DNA from: Firmicutes bacterium UBA6113 | GTDB lineage: Bacteria; Bacillota; Clostridia; Tissierellales; Sedimentibacteraceae | Reading direction: 5' to 3' | DNA: 64,000 nucleotides | Assembly (NCBI GenBank): GCA_002422545.1 | Contig: DIWF01000039.1 | Coordinates: 10,715 to 74,714 of the forward strand | Shown: piece by piece, positions 49,382 through 57,735 of the stretch | Numbering within the stretch: position 1 is the first letter of the stretch | How the letters are laid out: the number at the start of each line of letters is the position of its first letter | Translations under genes and position numbers: made by a program | The notes under the pieces: generated by a model | Seen by the model: the letters and a program-made list of their open reading frames with translations, nothing else | The model's database searches: none | Told to the model about the DNA's origin: nothing

Positions 49382-50029
49382 CTATTTATTCCTCAATTTT
49401 GCAACAATGTTTTTGCCAACCTCAGCTATAGGTTTTTCTCCGTCTATATTAACTATTATACCTTTATTGGTGTAATATTCAATAAGTGGTTCAGTCTGCT
49501 CCTGGTAAACATTAATTCTTTTGGTAACAGTCTCTTCAGTATCATCCTTGCGCTGAAGAAGTTCGCCTTTACAATTGTCACAAACACCTTCCACTGTTGG
49601 TTTGTTGAAAGTCATATGGTATGTCTGACCGCAGTCTTTACACACTCTTCTTCCAACAGCTCTTTCAATGAGAAGTTCTTTTCTTACTTCTATATTAACT
49701 ACATAATCAAGACTCTGATTCATGTCCTTTAAAGCATCTTCTAAAGCATCTGCCTGGAATATTGTTCTTGGAAATCCGTCTAACAGAAATCCGTTTTTGC
49801 AATCTTCATCAAGCAATCTGTCCTTGACAAGTTCCACTGTCAGTTCATCCGGAACGAGTAAACCCTGATCCATATATTCTTTAGCTTTTTTGCCCAGAAC
49901 AGTTCCTTCTTTAATATTTTTTCTGAATATATCACCTGTGGATATATGTGGTATTGAAAATTCCTTTACTATGGTGTCTGCCTGAGTTCCTTTTCCGGCT
50001 CCGGGAGGACCCAATAAAATTGCTCTCAT
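49382..50029 (-). CDS. adk: Adenylate kinase, zinc-lid type
   Basis: 215 residues. The P loop is LLGPPGAGKGTQAD (residues 5-18), and the NMP site is in GLLVPDELTVELVKDRL and LLDGFPRTIFQADAL. The lid has four cysteines, CKDCGQTYHMTF and CDNCKGEL, as in Gram-positive zinc-binding enzymes. Makes ADP from AMP and ATP. Standard secY-adk-map order. Confidence 0.97.
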   Translation of the reverse strand: MRAILLGPPGAGKGTQADTIVKEFSIPHISTGDIFRKNIKEGTVLGKKAKEYMDQGLLVPDELTVELVKDRLLDEDCKNGFLLDGFPRTIFQADALEDALKDMNQSLDYVVNIEVRKELLIERAVGRRVCKDCGQTYHMTFNKPTVEGVCDNCKGELLQRKDDTEETVTKRINVYQEQTEPLIEYYTNKGIIVNIDGEKPIAEVGKNIVAKLRNK

Positions 50030-50044
50030 TTTCCTTACCTCTCT

Positions 50045-51313
50045 TTACTTCAAAAATCCTTTGTAGTGTCTCATCAACATCTGAGCTTCAACTTGCTTCA
50101 TTGTCTCGAGAGCTACGCCGGTTACAATCAACAGTGACGTTCCGCCAAAGTTAATGTTCAAATCCGTAAATGAAAATACTAAAGTTGGTATTGTCGCTAT
50201 TATTGCAAGTGATATTGCACCTGCTATTGTTATTCTGTTTAAAACTTTGTTTAAATACTCTGCAGTTGGTCTGCCTGGTCTGATTCCAGGTATAAATCCT
50301 CCATTTTCTTTGAGGGTATTTGAATATTCAAATGGATTGAACTGTACCGCTGTATAGAAATATGTGAAGAATATTATCAATAATATATTTAAAATTGTAT
50401 AAACATATATTCCTGGACTTTGAGCTGTTGAGAAATACTTTTGTACTCCCTCTGCCATGCTTGGGAAGAAGAATGCCAATGTCTGTGGTATTGCTAAGAG
50501 TGTTGAAGCGAATATTACCGGCATAACTCCTGCCATTAACACTTTCATAGGAATGTGTGTGCTTTGTCCGCCATACATTTTTCTTCCTACAACTCTTTTT
50601 GCATACTGCACCGGTATCTTTCTTTCACCTTGCTGGATAGCTATTACTCCAACAACTATGAAGAAAGCAAATATCAGGAATATTAAGATTTCTATTATAT
50701 TTACCGCACCGTTTTGAACCTGGAATATCATTGTTCCAAAGTCCCTTGGATAACGAGAAACTATACCTATCATTATTATCAGTGATATACCGTTACCAAT
50801 ACCTTTGTCTGTTATTAACTCTCCCAGCCACATCAAGAATGCTGTTCCCGCTGTAAGCACTATTACTACCGAAACTATTGATAAGAAGCTTTTGTCAATG
50901 ATTGCTGAATTAAAGAATCCAACGCTGTATGCTGTAGCTTGTATCAATGCCAGTATAACAGTTACATATCTGGTCCATTGAGCCATTTTTTTCTTTCCGT
51001 CTTCTGCTTTGAAAAATTGTTCAATTTGCGGAATTGCAATTGCAAGCAACTGAAGAATTATAGAAGACGTAATGTATGGATAAATATTTAATGCAAATAT
51101 TGTAAAATCTTTGAAAGCACCACCGGACATCATATCAAAGAAATCCAGCAGACCTCCTGCTGTGCCTGAAAACATGTTTTGAACAACTGCTTTATCTATT
51201 CCTGGAACAGGTATTACAGCGCCTAATCTGTACACTACTAACATTAAAAAAGTAAAAATCATTCTTTTTCTTAAATCAGGTATTTTCCATGCATTTTTTA
51301 AAGTTTCAAACAA
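50045..51313 (-). CDS. secY: Protein translocase subunit SecY
   Basis: 422 residues, ten membrane helices. Channel of the general secretion pathway. RLGAVIPVPGIDKAVV, the plug region FSGTAGGLLDFFDMMSGGAFKDFTIFALNIYPYITSSIILQLL and the cytosolic loop VVGRKMYGGQSTHIPMKV are conserved; GGFIPGIRPGRPTAEYL precedes helix 9. It follows rplO by one base. Confidence 0.97.
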   Translation of the reverse strand: MFETLKNAWKIPDLRKRMIFTFLMLVVYRLGAVIPVPGIDKAVVQNMFSGTAGGLLDFFDMMSGGAFKDFTIFALNIYPYITSSIILQLLAIAIPQIEQFFKAEDGKKKMAQWTRYVTVILALIQATAYSVGFFNSAIIDKSFLSIVSVVIVLTAGTAFLMWLGELITDKGIGNGISLIIMIGIVSRYPRDFGTMIFQVQNGAVNIIEILIFLIFAFFIVVGVIAIQQGERKIPVQYAKRVVGRKMYGGQSTHIPMKVLMAGVMPVIFASTLLAIPQTLAFFFPSMAEGVQKYFSTAQSPGIYVYTILNILLIIFFTYFYTAVQFNPFEYSNTLKENGGFIPGIRPGRPTAEYLNKVLNRITIAGAISLAIIATIPTLVFSFTDLNINFGGTSLLIVTGVALETMKQVEAQMLMRHYKGFLK

Positions 51314-51314
51314 C

Positions 51315-51755
51315 TTAAATCACCTCAGCTTTTCCGCCGGCAGCTTCGATTTTTTCTACCGCTGATTTGCTGAATTTATGAGCTTTAACTGTAAGCTTCT
51401 TAGCAAGTTCACCGTTTCCCAGTATCTTAATACCATCAAGTTGTTTTTTAACAATACCCTCTGACTTAAGAACTTCTGGAGTAACCTCTGCTCCATCTTC
51501 GAATTGGTTTAACACTTCAACATTTATCTCAGCAAACACTGTTCCAAAGACATTAGTAAATCCTCTCTTTGGCAGTCTCCTGTAAAGAGGCATCTGTCCG
51601 CCTTCAAATCCTGGTCTTACTCCGCCGCCAGAACGTGATTTTTGTCCATTCATACCTCTGCCGGCTGTCTTACCCTGTCCTGTAGCTGTACCTCTTCCTA
51701 ATCTTTTTCTGTTTTTTGAACTACCAGGACTAGGTTTTAATTCATGAAGTTTCAT
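51315..51755 (-). CDS. rplO: 50S ribosomal protein L15
   Basis: 146 residues from the ATG at 51755, after AAGGAGGTGTTAAAG; the frame opens three codons earlier at a non-ATG start inside this spacing. MKLHELKPSPGSSKNRKRLGRGTATGQGKTAGRGMNGQKSRSGGGVRPGFEGGQMPLYRRLPKRGF is the conserved Gly/Lys-rich half, and the C-terminal domain is normal. Confidence 0.96.
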   Translation of the reverse strand: MKLHELKPSPGSSKNRKRLGRGTATGQGKTAGRGMNGQKSRSGGGVRPGFEGGQMPLYRRLPKRGFTNVFGTVFAEINVEVLNQFEDGAEVTPEVLKSEGIVKKQLDGIKILGNGELAKKLTVKAHKFSKSAVEKIEAAGGKAEVI

Positions 51756-51776
51756 CTTTAACACCTCCTTATAGTC

Positions 51777-51953
51777 TTATTCAATAACCTCTACCATGAA
51801 GTCGACTTTTTTGATCATTCCTCTGATTTGAGGAGTATCTTCTTTTTCAACTATCTGGCCTATTTTTCTCAAACCTAAAGCTTTAATGTTTTTAACCTGG
51901 TTAGGTGTTCTACCGATCTTGCTTTTTGTTTGTTTAATTTTTATCGTTGCCAT
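51777..51953 (-). CDS. rpmD: 50S ribosomal protein L30
   Basis: 58 residues: begins MATIKIKQTKSKIGRTPNQV, continues KNIKALGLRKIGQIVEKEDT and ends MIKKVDFMVEVIE. Identified by translating the gap between rpsE and rplO. The ATG at 51953 follows AAGAGGTGAAATT. Its position is the normal one in the spc operon. Confidence 0.96.
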   Translation of the reverse strand: MATIKIKQTKSKIGRTPNQVKNIKALGLRKIGQIVEKEDTPQIRGMIKKVDFMVEVIE

Positions 51954-51964
51954 AATTTCACCTC

Positions 51965-52474
51965 TTAACCTAATATTTCTTCTACAGATTTACCTCTGAT
52001 TTTTGCTACATCTTCAGGCTTCTTAAGAAGTTTTAAGGCTTCAATTGTTGCATTTACTACGTTTCTTGGGTTGCTTGATCCCAATGACTTTGTTCTTATA
52101 TCTCTTATTCCTGCAAGTTCTAATACTGCACGAACAGGACCGCCGGCTATGATTCCAGTACCTTCTTTGGCTGGTTTAACAAGAACTCTGCCTGCGCCAT
52201 ATCTGCCAATTATTTCATGTGGCACTGTTGTATCTTTCAGTGGCACTTCGATCATGTTCTTTTTAGCATCCTGGATTGCTTTTCTAATAGCATCTGGAAT
52301 TTCAACAGCTTTTGCCATTCCTATTCCAACATGACCATTTTCATCACCAACAACAACCAATACGCTGAATCTAAAGTTTCTACCACCTTTAACAACTTTA
52401 GTTACACGGTTGATGCTGATAACTTTTTCTTTCACATCCAGTTGGCTTGCATCTATACGTCCACGCTGCTCCAT
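51965..52474 (-). CDS. rpsE: 30S ribosomal protein S5
   Basis: 169 residues. The N-terminal RNA-binding domain has EKVISINRVTKVVKGGRNFRFSVLVVVGDENGHVGIGMAKA; the C-terminal domain has KPAKEGTGIIAGGPVRAVLELAGIRDI. The loop where spectinomycin resistance changes occur (VVKGGRNFRF) is wild-type-like. Between rplR and rpmD. Confidence 0.97.
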   Translation of the reverse strand: MEQRGRIDASQLDVKEKVISINRVTKVVKGGRNFRFSVLVVVGDENGHVGIGMAKAVEIPDAIRKAIQDAKKNMIEVPLKDTTVPHEIIGRYGAGRVLVKPAKEGTGIIAGGPVRAVLELAGIRDIRTKSLGSSNPRNVVNATIEALKLLKKPEDVAKIRGKSVEEILG

Positions 52475-52488
52475 GACTAACCTCCTTA

Positions 52489-52857
52489 TTAAAATTCAAG
52501 TCCGCTTTCTCTTGCTCCGTCAGCAAGTACTTTAACTCTGCCATGATATAAATAGCCGCCTCTGTCGAAAACTACTGTATTTATACCTTTATTCTTCGCT
52601 CTTTCTCCTACTGTTTTGCCAACTAATTTTGCTGCATCAGTCTTAGTAAGCTCAGCTACCTGGTCTCTCAATTCTTTATCTTGTGTAGATGCAGATGCAA
52701 GAGTTGTTCCAGTAGCATCATCAATTACTTGAGCGTATATGTGCTTAGAGCTTTTAAATATATTCAATCTTGGTCTCTCAGGAGTTCCTACGACTTTATT
52801 TCTTATACTATAGTGTCTTTCTTTTCTCTTTTGATTTTTATCAATTTTTTTAAGCAC
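52489..52857 (-). CDS. rplR: 50S ribosomal protein L18
   Basis: 122 residues. RKERHYSIRNKVVGTPERPRLNIFKSSKHIYAQVIDD, GKTVGERAKNKGINTVVFDRGGYLYHGRVKVLADGARESGLEF. Binds 5S rRNA with L5. Fourteen bases before rpsE. Confidence 0.97.
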   Translation of the reverse strand: MLKKIDKNQKRKERHYSIRNKVVGTPERPRLNIFKSSKHIYAQVIDDATGTTLASASTQDKELRDQVAELTKTDAAKLVGKTVGERAKNKGINTVVFDRGGYLYHGRVKVLADGARESGLEF

Positions 52858-52878
52858 TAATACTCACTCCTTTCTTAA

Positions 52879-53418
52879 TTATTTACCAGTTTTACCAGCT
52901 TTACGTCTAACAATTTCATTAGTGTACTTAATACCCTTTCCTTTGTAAGGTTCAGGTTTTCTCCAGTCTCTGATAACTGCGGCGTAATTACCTACTTGCT
53001 GTTTATCTATACCTTTTACTATTATCTTGTTAGTTCCTTCTACAGCTGTTTCAATTCCTTGTGGGTCTTCCATTTCAACAGGATGTGAGAAACCTAAGTT
53101 CAATACCAATTTGTTTCCTTGCTTTTGTGCTCTATATCCAACACCTACGATTTCAAGTGTCTTATCGAAACCTGCAGTAACACCAACTACCATGTTGCTG
53201 ATGAGAGTTCTTGTTAATCCGTGAAGAGATCTGTTCATTTTTTCATCATTAGGTCTTGAAACTGTTATTTCAGTTCCTTCGATTTCTATTTTCATGGATT
53301 TAGCCAGCTGTTGTTCAAGCTGTCCCTTTGGTCCCTTAACAACTGCATAATTGTTTTTGTCGATTTTAACTTCAACATTTGCAGGTATAGTTACAGGTTT
53401 AATACCTATTCTTGACAT
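52879..53418 (-). CDS. rplF: 50S ribosomal protein L6
   Basis: 179 residues. MSRIGIKPVTIPANVEVKIDKN, VVGVTAGFDKTLEIVGVGYRAQKQGNKLVLNLGFSHPV and the C-terminal motif PEPYKGKGIKYTNEIVRRKAGKTGK are conserved. Two L6 folds. Twenty-one bases before rplR. Confidence 0.97.
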   Translation of the reverse strand: MSRIGIKPVTIPANVEVKIDKNNYAVVKGPKGQLEQQLAKSMKIEIEGTEITVSRPNDEKMNRSLHGLTRTLISNMVVGVTAGFDKTLEIVGVGYRAQKQGNKLVLNLGFSHPVEMEDPQGIETAVEGTNKIIVKGIDKQQVGNYAAVIRDWRKPEPYKGKGIKYTNEIVRRKAGKTGK

Positions 53419-53443
53419 CTTAGCACCTCCTATTCGTTTATTA

Positions 53444-53842
53444 TTACCATACGTAGCAGATTACTTCTCCGCCAACTCCCTGTGTTCTTGCTTTTTTGTC
53501 TGTTATAATGCCTTGTGAAGTAGAAAGTATAGCTATTCCTAAGCCACCCAATACCTTTGGAGTTTCATCTTTTCCTACGTAAACTCTTAGTCCCGGTTTA
53601 GATATTCTCTTAATGCCAGTTATAACTCTTTCCTTGTTCTGCTGGTATTTAAGTTCAACTCTTATAATACCTTGCTTTCCATCATCTATAACATCAAAAC
53701 CCTTAACATAACCTTCTTCCAAAAGAATTGTTGCTAATTCTTTCTTTATCTTTGAAGACGGTACATCAACAAATTCGTGCTTTGCTTTATTGCCATTTCT
53801 TATTCTCGTTAACATATCTGCGATAGGATCTGTCATTACCAT
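53444..53842 (-). CDS. rpsH: 30S ribosomal protein S8
   Basis: 132 residues. MVMTDPIADMLTRIRNGNKAKHEFVDVPSSKIKKELATILLEEGY, KRISKPGLRVYVGKDETPKVLGGLGIAILSTSQGIITDKKAR and GGEVICYVW at the end are conserved. Binds 16S helix 21 and, in some bacteria, represses the spc operon. Confidence 0.97.
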   Translation of the reverse strand: MVMTDPIADMLTRIRNGNKAKHEFVDVPSSKIKKELATILLEEGYVKGFDVIDDGKQGIIRVELKYQQNKERVITGIKRISKPGLRVYVGKDETPKVLGGLGIAILSTSQGIITDKKARTQGVGGEVICYVW

Positions 53843-53871
53843 GTAAGTAACCTCCTTCCATTTTATAAATT

Positions 53872-54057
53872 TTACCAGCTAGCTTTTTTAACGCCAGGTA
53901 TCTGACCTTTATAAGCCAGTTCTCTAAAGCATATACGGCATATACCGAATTTCCTTAAATAAGCATGAGGTCTTCCACAAATCTTGCATCTTGTATATTC
54001 TCTTGTAGAGAATTTCTGTTTTCTCTGTTGTTTAACTTTTAGAGATGTTTTTGCCAT
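53872..54057 (-). CDS. rpsN: 30S ribosomal protein S14, zinc-binding type Z
   Basis: 61 residues. Two zinc pairs, CKICGRPHAYLRKFGICRIC, in RCKICGRPHAYLRKFGICR and CFRELAYKGQIPGVKKASW, mark the short type Z (RpsZ) form of Gram-positives. Between rplE and rpsH; ATG after AGGGAGCGAAATT. Confidence 0.97.
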   Translation of the reverse strand: MAKTSLKVKQQRKQKFSTREYTRCKICGRPHAYLRKFGICRICFRELAYKGQIPGVKKASW

Positions 54058-54073
54058 AATTTCGCTCCCTCCC

Positions 54074-54613
54074 TTACTTACTAAAAGGCATTCCCATTAA
54101 TTTCAAAAGCTCACGTGCTTCCTCATCTGTATTAGCTGTGGTTGTTATGATTATGTCCATACCTCTTATTTTATCGATTTTATCGTAATTGATTTCTGGA
54201 AATATCAATTGTTCTTTAATTCCTAAAGCGTAGTTTCCTCTGCCGTCAAAAGCTGTTTTTGAAACGCCTCTGAAGTCTCTAACTCTAGGTAAAGCTACAT
54301 TTACAAGTTTGTCAAGGAATTCATACATGTGATTTCCTCTTAATGTTACCTTGCAACCTACTGCCATGCCTTCTCTTAATTTAAAGTTAGAAATTGATTT
54401 TCTAGCTTTAGTCACTACAGGTTTTTGTCCTGCTATGATAGTCATTTCTTCTACTGCGTTTTCTAAGAATTTTTGGTTTTCTTTAGCTTCGCCAACGCCC
54501 ATATTAATTATGATTTTTTCTATTCTAGGTGCCTGCATAATGCTTTTATACTGAAATTTTTCCATCAGCGCCGGCACTACTTGTTCGTTATATGTCGTTT
54601 TTAATCTAGCCAT
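54074..54613 (-). CDS. rplE: 50S ribosomal protein L5
   Basis: 179 residues. LKTTYNEQVVPALMEKFQYKSIMQAPRIEKIIINMGVGEA, GCKVTLRGNHMYEFLDKLVNVALPRVRDFRGVS and the end EEARELLKLMGMPFSK are conserved. Binds 5S rRNA and contacts P-site tRNA. Confidence 0.97.
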   Translation of the reverse strand: MARLKTTYNEQVVPALMEKFQYKSIMQAPRIEKIIINMGVGEAKENQKFLENAVEEMTIIAGQKPVVTKARKSISNFKLREGMAVGCKVTLRGNHMYEFLDKLVNVALPRVRDFRGVSKTAFDGRGNYALGIKEQLIFPEINYDKIDKIRGMDIIITTTANTDEEARELLKLMGMPFSK

Positions 54614-54642
54614 ATAATTCGTACCTCCCTTCGAGCATTATA

Positions 54643-54948
54643 TTAAATCAATGTACCGCATTTTTTACATGCTCTTACTTTTTTTCCGTTTTCTATTTTA
54701 GTTTCAGTTCTTACGCCTGATTTGCATTTATCGCAATATAGCATAACATTGGAAACATTAATAGTGCCTTCCTGGTGTAAAATGCCTGCTTGCTGCATTT
54801 GATTAGTCTGCTTCTGATGCTTTGTAATCATCTTTACACCTTCAACGATGACTCTATTTTGTTTTGGCATGCTTGTAAGAACTTTGCCTATCTTACCTTT
54901 GTCGCTGCCTGCTATAACTACAACTTTATCGCCTTTTTTTACGTGCAT
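54643..54948 (-). CDS. rplX: 50S ribosomal protein L24
   Basis: 101 residues. The KOW domain is in KKGDKVVVIAGSDKGKIGKVLTSMPKQNRVIVEGVKM. The C-terminal part has two Cys pairs, CDKC and CKKC, suggesting a small zinc ribbon as in many Gram-positive L24. Between rplN and rplE. Confidence 0.96.
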   Translation of the reverse strand: MHVKKGDKVVVIAGSDKGKIGKVLTSMPKQNRVIVEGVKMITKHQKQTNQMQQAGILHQEGTINVSNVMLYCDKCKSGVRTETKIENGKKVRACKKCGTLI

Positions 54949-54964
54949 CTTTATACACCTCCCA

Positions 54965-55333
54965 TTAAAGTACTTCCGGTGCTAGTGAGATTATCTTCAT
55001 GAATTTTCCATCTCTTAATTCTCTTGTTATAGGTCCAAATATACGTGTTCCAACTGGTGTTTTATCATCTTTGATTATAACAGCTGCATTCTCATCGAAT
55101 TTTATATATGTGCCGTCTTTTCTTCTTACGCCAGTCTTAGTTCTCACTATAACCGCCTTAACTACATCACCCTTCTTAACAACTCCTCCAGGTGTTGCAG
55201 ATTTAACCGCACATACAATTATATCGCCAATGTTTCCATATTTTCTAACGGAACCGCCCATTACTCTTATTACAAGAACTTCTTTTGCTCCAGAATTGTC
55301 TGCGACTCTTAACCTCGACTCAGTTTGTATCAT
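54965..55333 (-). CDS. rplN: 50S ribosomal protein L14
   Basis: 122 residues. MIQTESRLRVADNSGAKEVLVIRVMGGSVRKYGNIGDIIV and GTRIFGPITRELRDGKFMKIISLAPEVL are conserved. Forms bridges with 16S rRNA and is the docking site of the silencing factor RsfS. Full length. Confidence 0.97.
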   Translation of the reverse strand: MIQTESRLRVADNSGAKEVLVIRVMGGSVRKYGNIGDIIVCAVKSATPGGVVKKGDVVKAVIVRTKTGVRRKDGTYIKFDENAAVIIKDDKTPVGTRIFGPITRELRDGKFMKIISLAPEVL

Positions 55334-55364
55334 GTCTTCTACCTCCCTTCAATTGTCTTAGGGT

Positions 55365-55619
55365 TTATTTAGCTTTCTCTAATATTTCGATGACTCTCCA
55401 ACATTTTTCTTTTGATAATGGTCTTGTTTCCATTATTTTTACAGTGTCACCTATTTTGCACATATTCTCTTCATCATGTGCCTTGTATTTCTTAGTCATT
55501 TTTATTTGTTTTTTATAAAGAGGATGTGCTACAAGTTTCTCAGTAGCAACTACTATTGTTTTATCCATTTTATCACTGACTACTTTTCCAATTCTTACTT
55601 TTCTGTTGCCTCTTTCCAA
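55365..55619 (-). CDS. rpsQ: 30S ribosomal protein S17
   Basis: 84 residues, OB fold. RKVRIGKVVSDKMDKTIVVATEKLVAHPLYKKQIKMTKKYKAHDE and GDTVKIMETRPLSKEKCWRVIEI are conserved. ATG after AGGAGGATATTTACTTTGG. Between rpmC and rplN. Confidence 0.97.
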   Translation of the reverse strand: MERGNRKVRIGKVVSDKMDKTIVVATEKLVAHPLYKKQIKMTKKYKAHDEENMCKIGDTVKIMETRPLSKEKCWRVIEILEKAK

Positions 55620-55637
55620 AGTAAATATCCTCCTTTC

Positions 55638-55841
55638 TTATTGAGCGTTAATGTTCAATTCACGTTCTCTGAGAACTGTCTTAACACGTGCAATATCTTT
55701 CTTGACCTTATTTATTCTCATCGGATTGTCAAGCTCTCCGGTTGCAAGTTGAAATCTTAAATTGAAGAGTTCTGTTTTTAAATCAACTACAGACTTATTC
55801 AATTCATCAACTGATTTATTTCTTAGTTCATTAGCTTTCAT
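55638..55841 (-). CDS. rpmC: 50S ribosomal protein L29
   Basis: 67 residues from the ATG at 55841 (MKANELRNKSVDELNKSVVDLKTELFNLRFQLATGELDNP). The open frame further upstream lies within rplP and is not family-like. Its start overlaps the end of rplP by 11 bases. Two-helix protein near the exit tunnel; part of the SRP and trigger-factor docking site with L23. Confidence 0.96.
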   Translation of the reverse strand: MKANELRNKSVDELNKSVVDLKTELFNLRFQLATGELDNPMRINKVKKDIARVKTVLRERELNINAQ

Positions 55842-56274
55842 TTGCTTCACCATCCTTTTCTGCTGCCTGATCCTTGGTAACAAATTTGCATTTGATAGGC
55901 AATTTATGCATGGCAAGTCTCATTGCTTCTCTGGCTACTTCTTCTGAAACCCCTGACATTTCGAACATTATTCTGCCAGGTTTTACAACTGCCACCCAGT
56001 ACTCAGGTGATCCCTTACCTTTACCCATACGAGTTTCGGCAGGTTTTTTTGTAACCGGTTTATCTGGGAATATTTTAATCCAAATTTGTCCGCCTCTCTT
56101 AACTGATCTAGTCATAGCTCTTCTGGCAGCTTCTATCTGGTTTGATGTTATCCAAGCGGGTTCAAGTGCTTGAAGCCCATATTCGCCGTAAGTAACCTTG
56201 TTGCCTCTTGTTGCAACTCCAGTCATTCTACCTCTTTGCTGCTTACGGTGTTTTACTCTTTTAGGCATTAACAT
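55831..56274 (-). CDS. rplP: 50S ribosomal protein L16
   Basis: 147 residues from the ATG at 56274 (MLMPKRVKHRKQQRGRM), nine bases after AAGGAGGAAA. GLQALEPAWITSNQIEAARRAMTRSVKRGGQIWIKIFPDKPVTKKPAETRMGKGKGSPEYWVAVVKPGRIMFE is conserved. The arginine normally hydroxylated in E. coli lies in this region. Overlaps rpmC. Confidence 0.97.
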   Translation of the reverse strand: MLMPKRVKHRKQQRGRMTGVATRGNKVTYGEYGLQALEPAWITSNQIEAARRAMTRSVKRGGQIWIKIFPDKPVTKKPAETRMGKGKGSPEYWVAVVKPGRIMFEMSGVSEEVAREAMRLAMHKLPIKCKFVTKDQAAEKDGEANES

Positions 56275-56302
56275 AATAATTTCCTCCTTCCTTCAGGACT
56301 TA

Positions 56303-57046
56303 TTACTTTTTATCTCTTTTATTAAAGTTATTGTTTGGTCTTCTTTTTTTCTTGTTGTCTCTGTTATCTGAAAGTGCTTTTGTTGGTTCTTGATTGTCTG
56401 ATAATAATGAACCTTTCTTTCTCAGCACTTCACCTCTGCATATCCATACTTTAACGCCGATTTTACCAAATGTAGTGTTTGCTTCTGCAAAACCATAGCT
56501 AATGTCAGCTCTTAAAGTTTGAAGAGGAATTTTACCCTCTGAATATCCTTCAGTTCTAGCCATATCTGCTCCGTTTAATCTTCCAGATACACTAGTCTTA
56601 ATTCCCTTAGCACCCAATTTCATTGTTCTTTGCATTGATTGTTTCATTGCTCTTCTGAAAGATATACGCTTTTCGATCTGGCTTGCGATATTTTCAGCAA
56701 CTAATTGTGCGTTTAATTCAGGAACCTTTATTTCTTCTACATTGATTATAACAGTCTTTCCAGATATTGCTTCGATGGCATTTTTTAAACTGTCAACGCC
56801 AGTACCGCCCTTACCGATTATCATACCTGGTTTTGCTGTGAATACACTTACCTTCACTCTGCTGGCAAATCTTTCGATTTCTACCTTAGCAATACCTGCT
56901 TGATTCAAGTTTTTATTTATATACTCACGAATTTTGTAGTCTTCGTTTAAGTTGATTCCAAAATTCTTCTTGTCAGCATACCATTTAGAGTCCCAATCAT
57001 TGATTATACCAACTCTAAGTCCATGAGGATTTACCTTTTGACCCAT
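56303..57046 (-). CDS. rpsC: 30S ribosomal protein S3
   Basis: 247 residues. The KH domain is in ERFASRVKVSVFTAKPGMIIGKGGTGVDSLKNAIE and the C-terminal domain in QRTMKLGAKGIKTSVSGRLNGADMARTEGYSEGKIPLQTLRADI. The tail after about residue 215 (SLLSDNQEPTKALSDNRDNKKKRRPNNNFNKRDKK) is about 25-30 residues longer than common S3 and low in complexity; extensions of this sort are seen in several Firmicutes. Confidence 0.97.
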   Translation of the reverse strand: MGQKVNPHGLRVGIINDWDSKWYADKKNFGINLNEDYKIREYINKNLNQAGIAKVEIERFASRVKVSVFTAKPGMIIGKGGTGVDSLKNAIEAISGKTVIINVEEIKVPELNAQLVAENIASQIEKRISFRRAMKQSMQRTMKLGAKGIKTSVSGRLNGADMARTEGYSEGKIPLQTLRADISYGFAEANTTFGKIGVKVWICRGEVLRKKGSLLSDNQEPTKALSDNRDNKKKRRPNNNFNKRDKK

Positions 57047-57067
57047 TTTTTACCTCCTTTACTGATG

Positions 57068-57403
57068 TTATTCTCTTTCTTTTACTACAGCACCAATGTG
57101 ACTGCTTCTCTTTAATATTTTATATGCTGAACCCTTTGCTCTTGGTCTCCATCTCTTAAGAGTTGGTCCTTGATTAGCATAGACTTCAGAAACAAATAAT
57201 TTGTCTCTATTCATATCAAAGTTGTTTTCTGCATTTGCTGTAGCTGATTTAACTACTTTTTCCAAAATTTTAGCACCTTTGCTTGGGTAAAATTTCAAGA
57301 TTGCCAATGCTTCGTCAACTTGTTTACCTCTTACCATATCACACACGAATCTCATTTTTCTAGGTGATACTCTTATATATTTAGCAACTGCTCTAGCTTC
57401 CAT
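57068..57403 (-). CDS. rplV: 50S ribosomal protein L22
   Basis: 111 residues. KYIRVSPRKMRFVCDMVRGKQVDEALAILKF and the tunnel hairpin near GPTLKRWRPRAKGSAYKILKRSSHI are conserved; the hairpin tip, where macrolide-resistance changes occur, is wild-type-like. Between rpsS and rpsC. Confidence 0.97.
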   Translation of the reverse strand: MEARAVAKYIRVSPRKMRFVCDMVRGKQVDEALAILKFYPSKGAKILEKVVKSATANAENNFDMNRDKLFVSEVYANQGPTLKRWRPRAKGSAYKILKRSSHIGAVVKERE

Positions 57404-57422
57404 TTAAGCTTACCTCCCTTCA

Positions 57423-57704
57423 CTATTTAACTTTTGAAGATTTATCAGTCTTATCATGTCCTCGATAAGTTCTTGTTGGAGCAAATTCGCCGAGTTTGTG
57501 TCCAACCATATCTTCAGTTATATATACAGGAACGTGCTTTCTGCCATCATGTATAGCTAATGTATGGCCTACCATTTCGGGGAATATTGTCGATCTTCTA
57601 GACCAAGTTTTTAATACTTTCTTATTGTTGGCTTCATTCATATCCACAATCTTCTTCATAAGACTTGGTTCGCAATAAGGCCCTTTCTTTAATGATCTAC
57701 CCAT
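57423..57704 (-). CDS. rpsS: 30S ribosomal protein S19
   Basis: 93 residues. MGRSLKKGPYCEPSLMKKIVDMNEANNKKVLKTWSRRSTIFPEMVGHTLAIHDGRKHVPVYITEDMVGHKLGEFAPTRTYRGH is conserved throughout. Binds 16S head with S13. Between rplB and rplV. Confidence 0.97.
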   Translation of the reverse strand: MGRSLKKGPYCEPSLMKKIVDMNEANNKKVLKTWSRRSTIFPEMVGHTLAIHDGRKHVPVYITEDMVGHKLGEFAPTRTYRGHDKTDKSSKVK

Positions 57705-57735
57705 TCACTATTTCCTCCTTTCACAAAACAATCGC

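Noticed and set aside
56303..56420. Low-complexity tail of S3 as a sequencing or frameshift artefact
   Set aside because: The frame is clean, codon use is normal and charged S3 tails occur in other Firmicutes.
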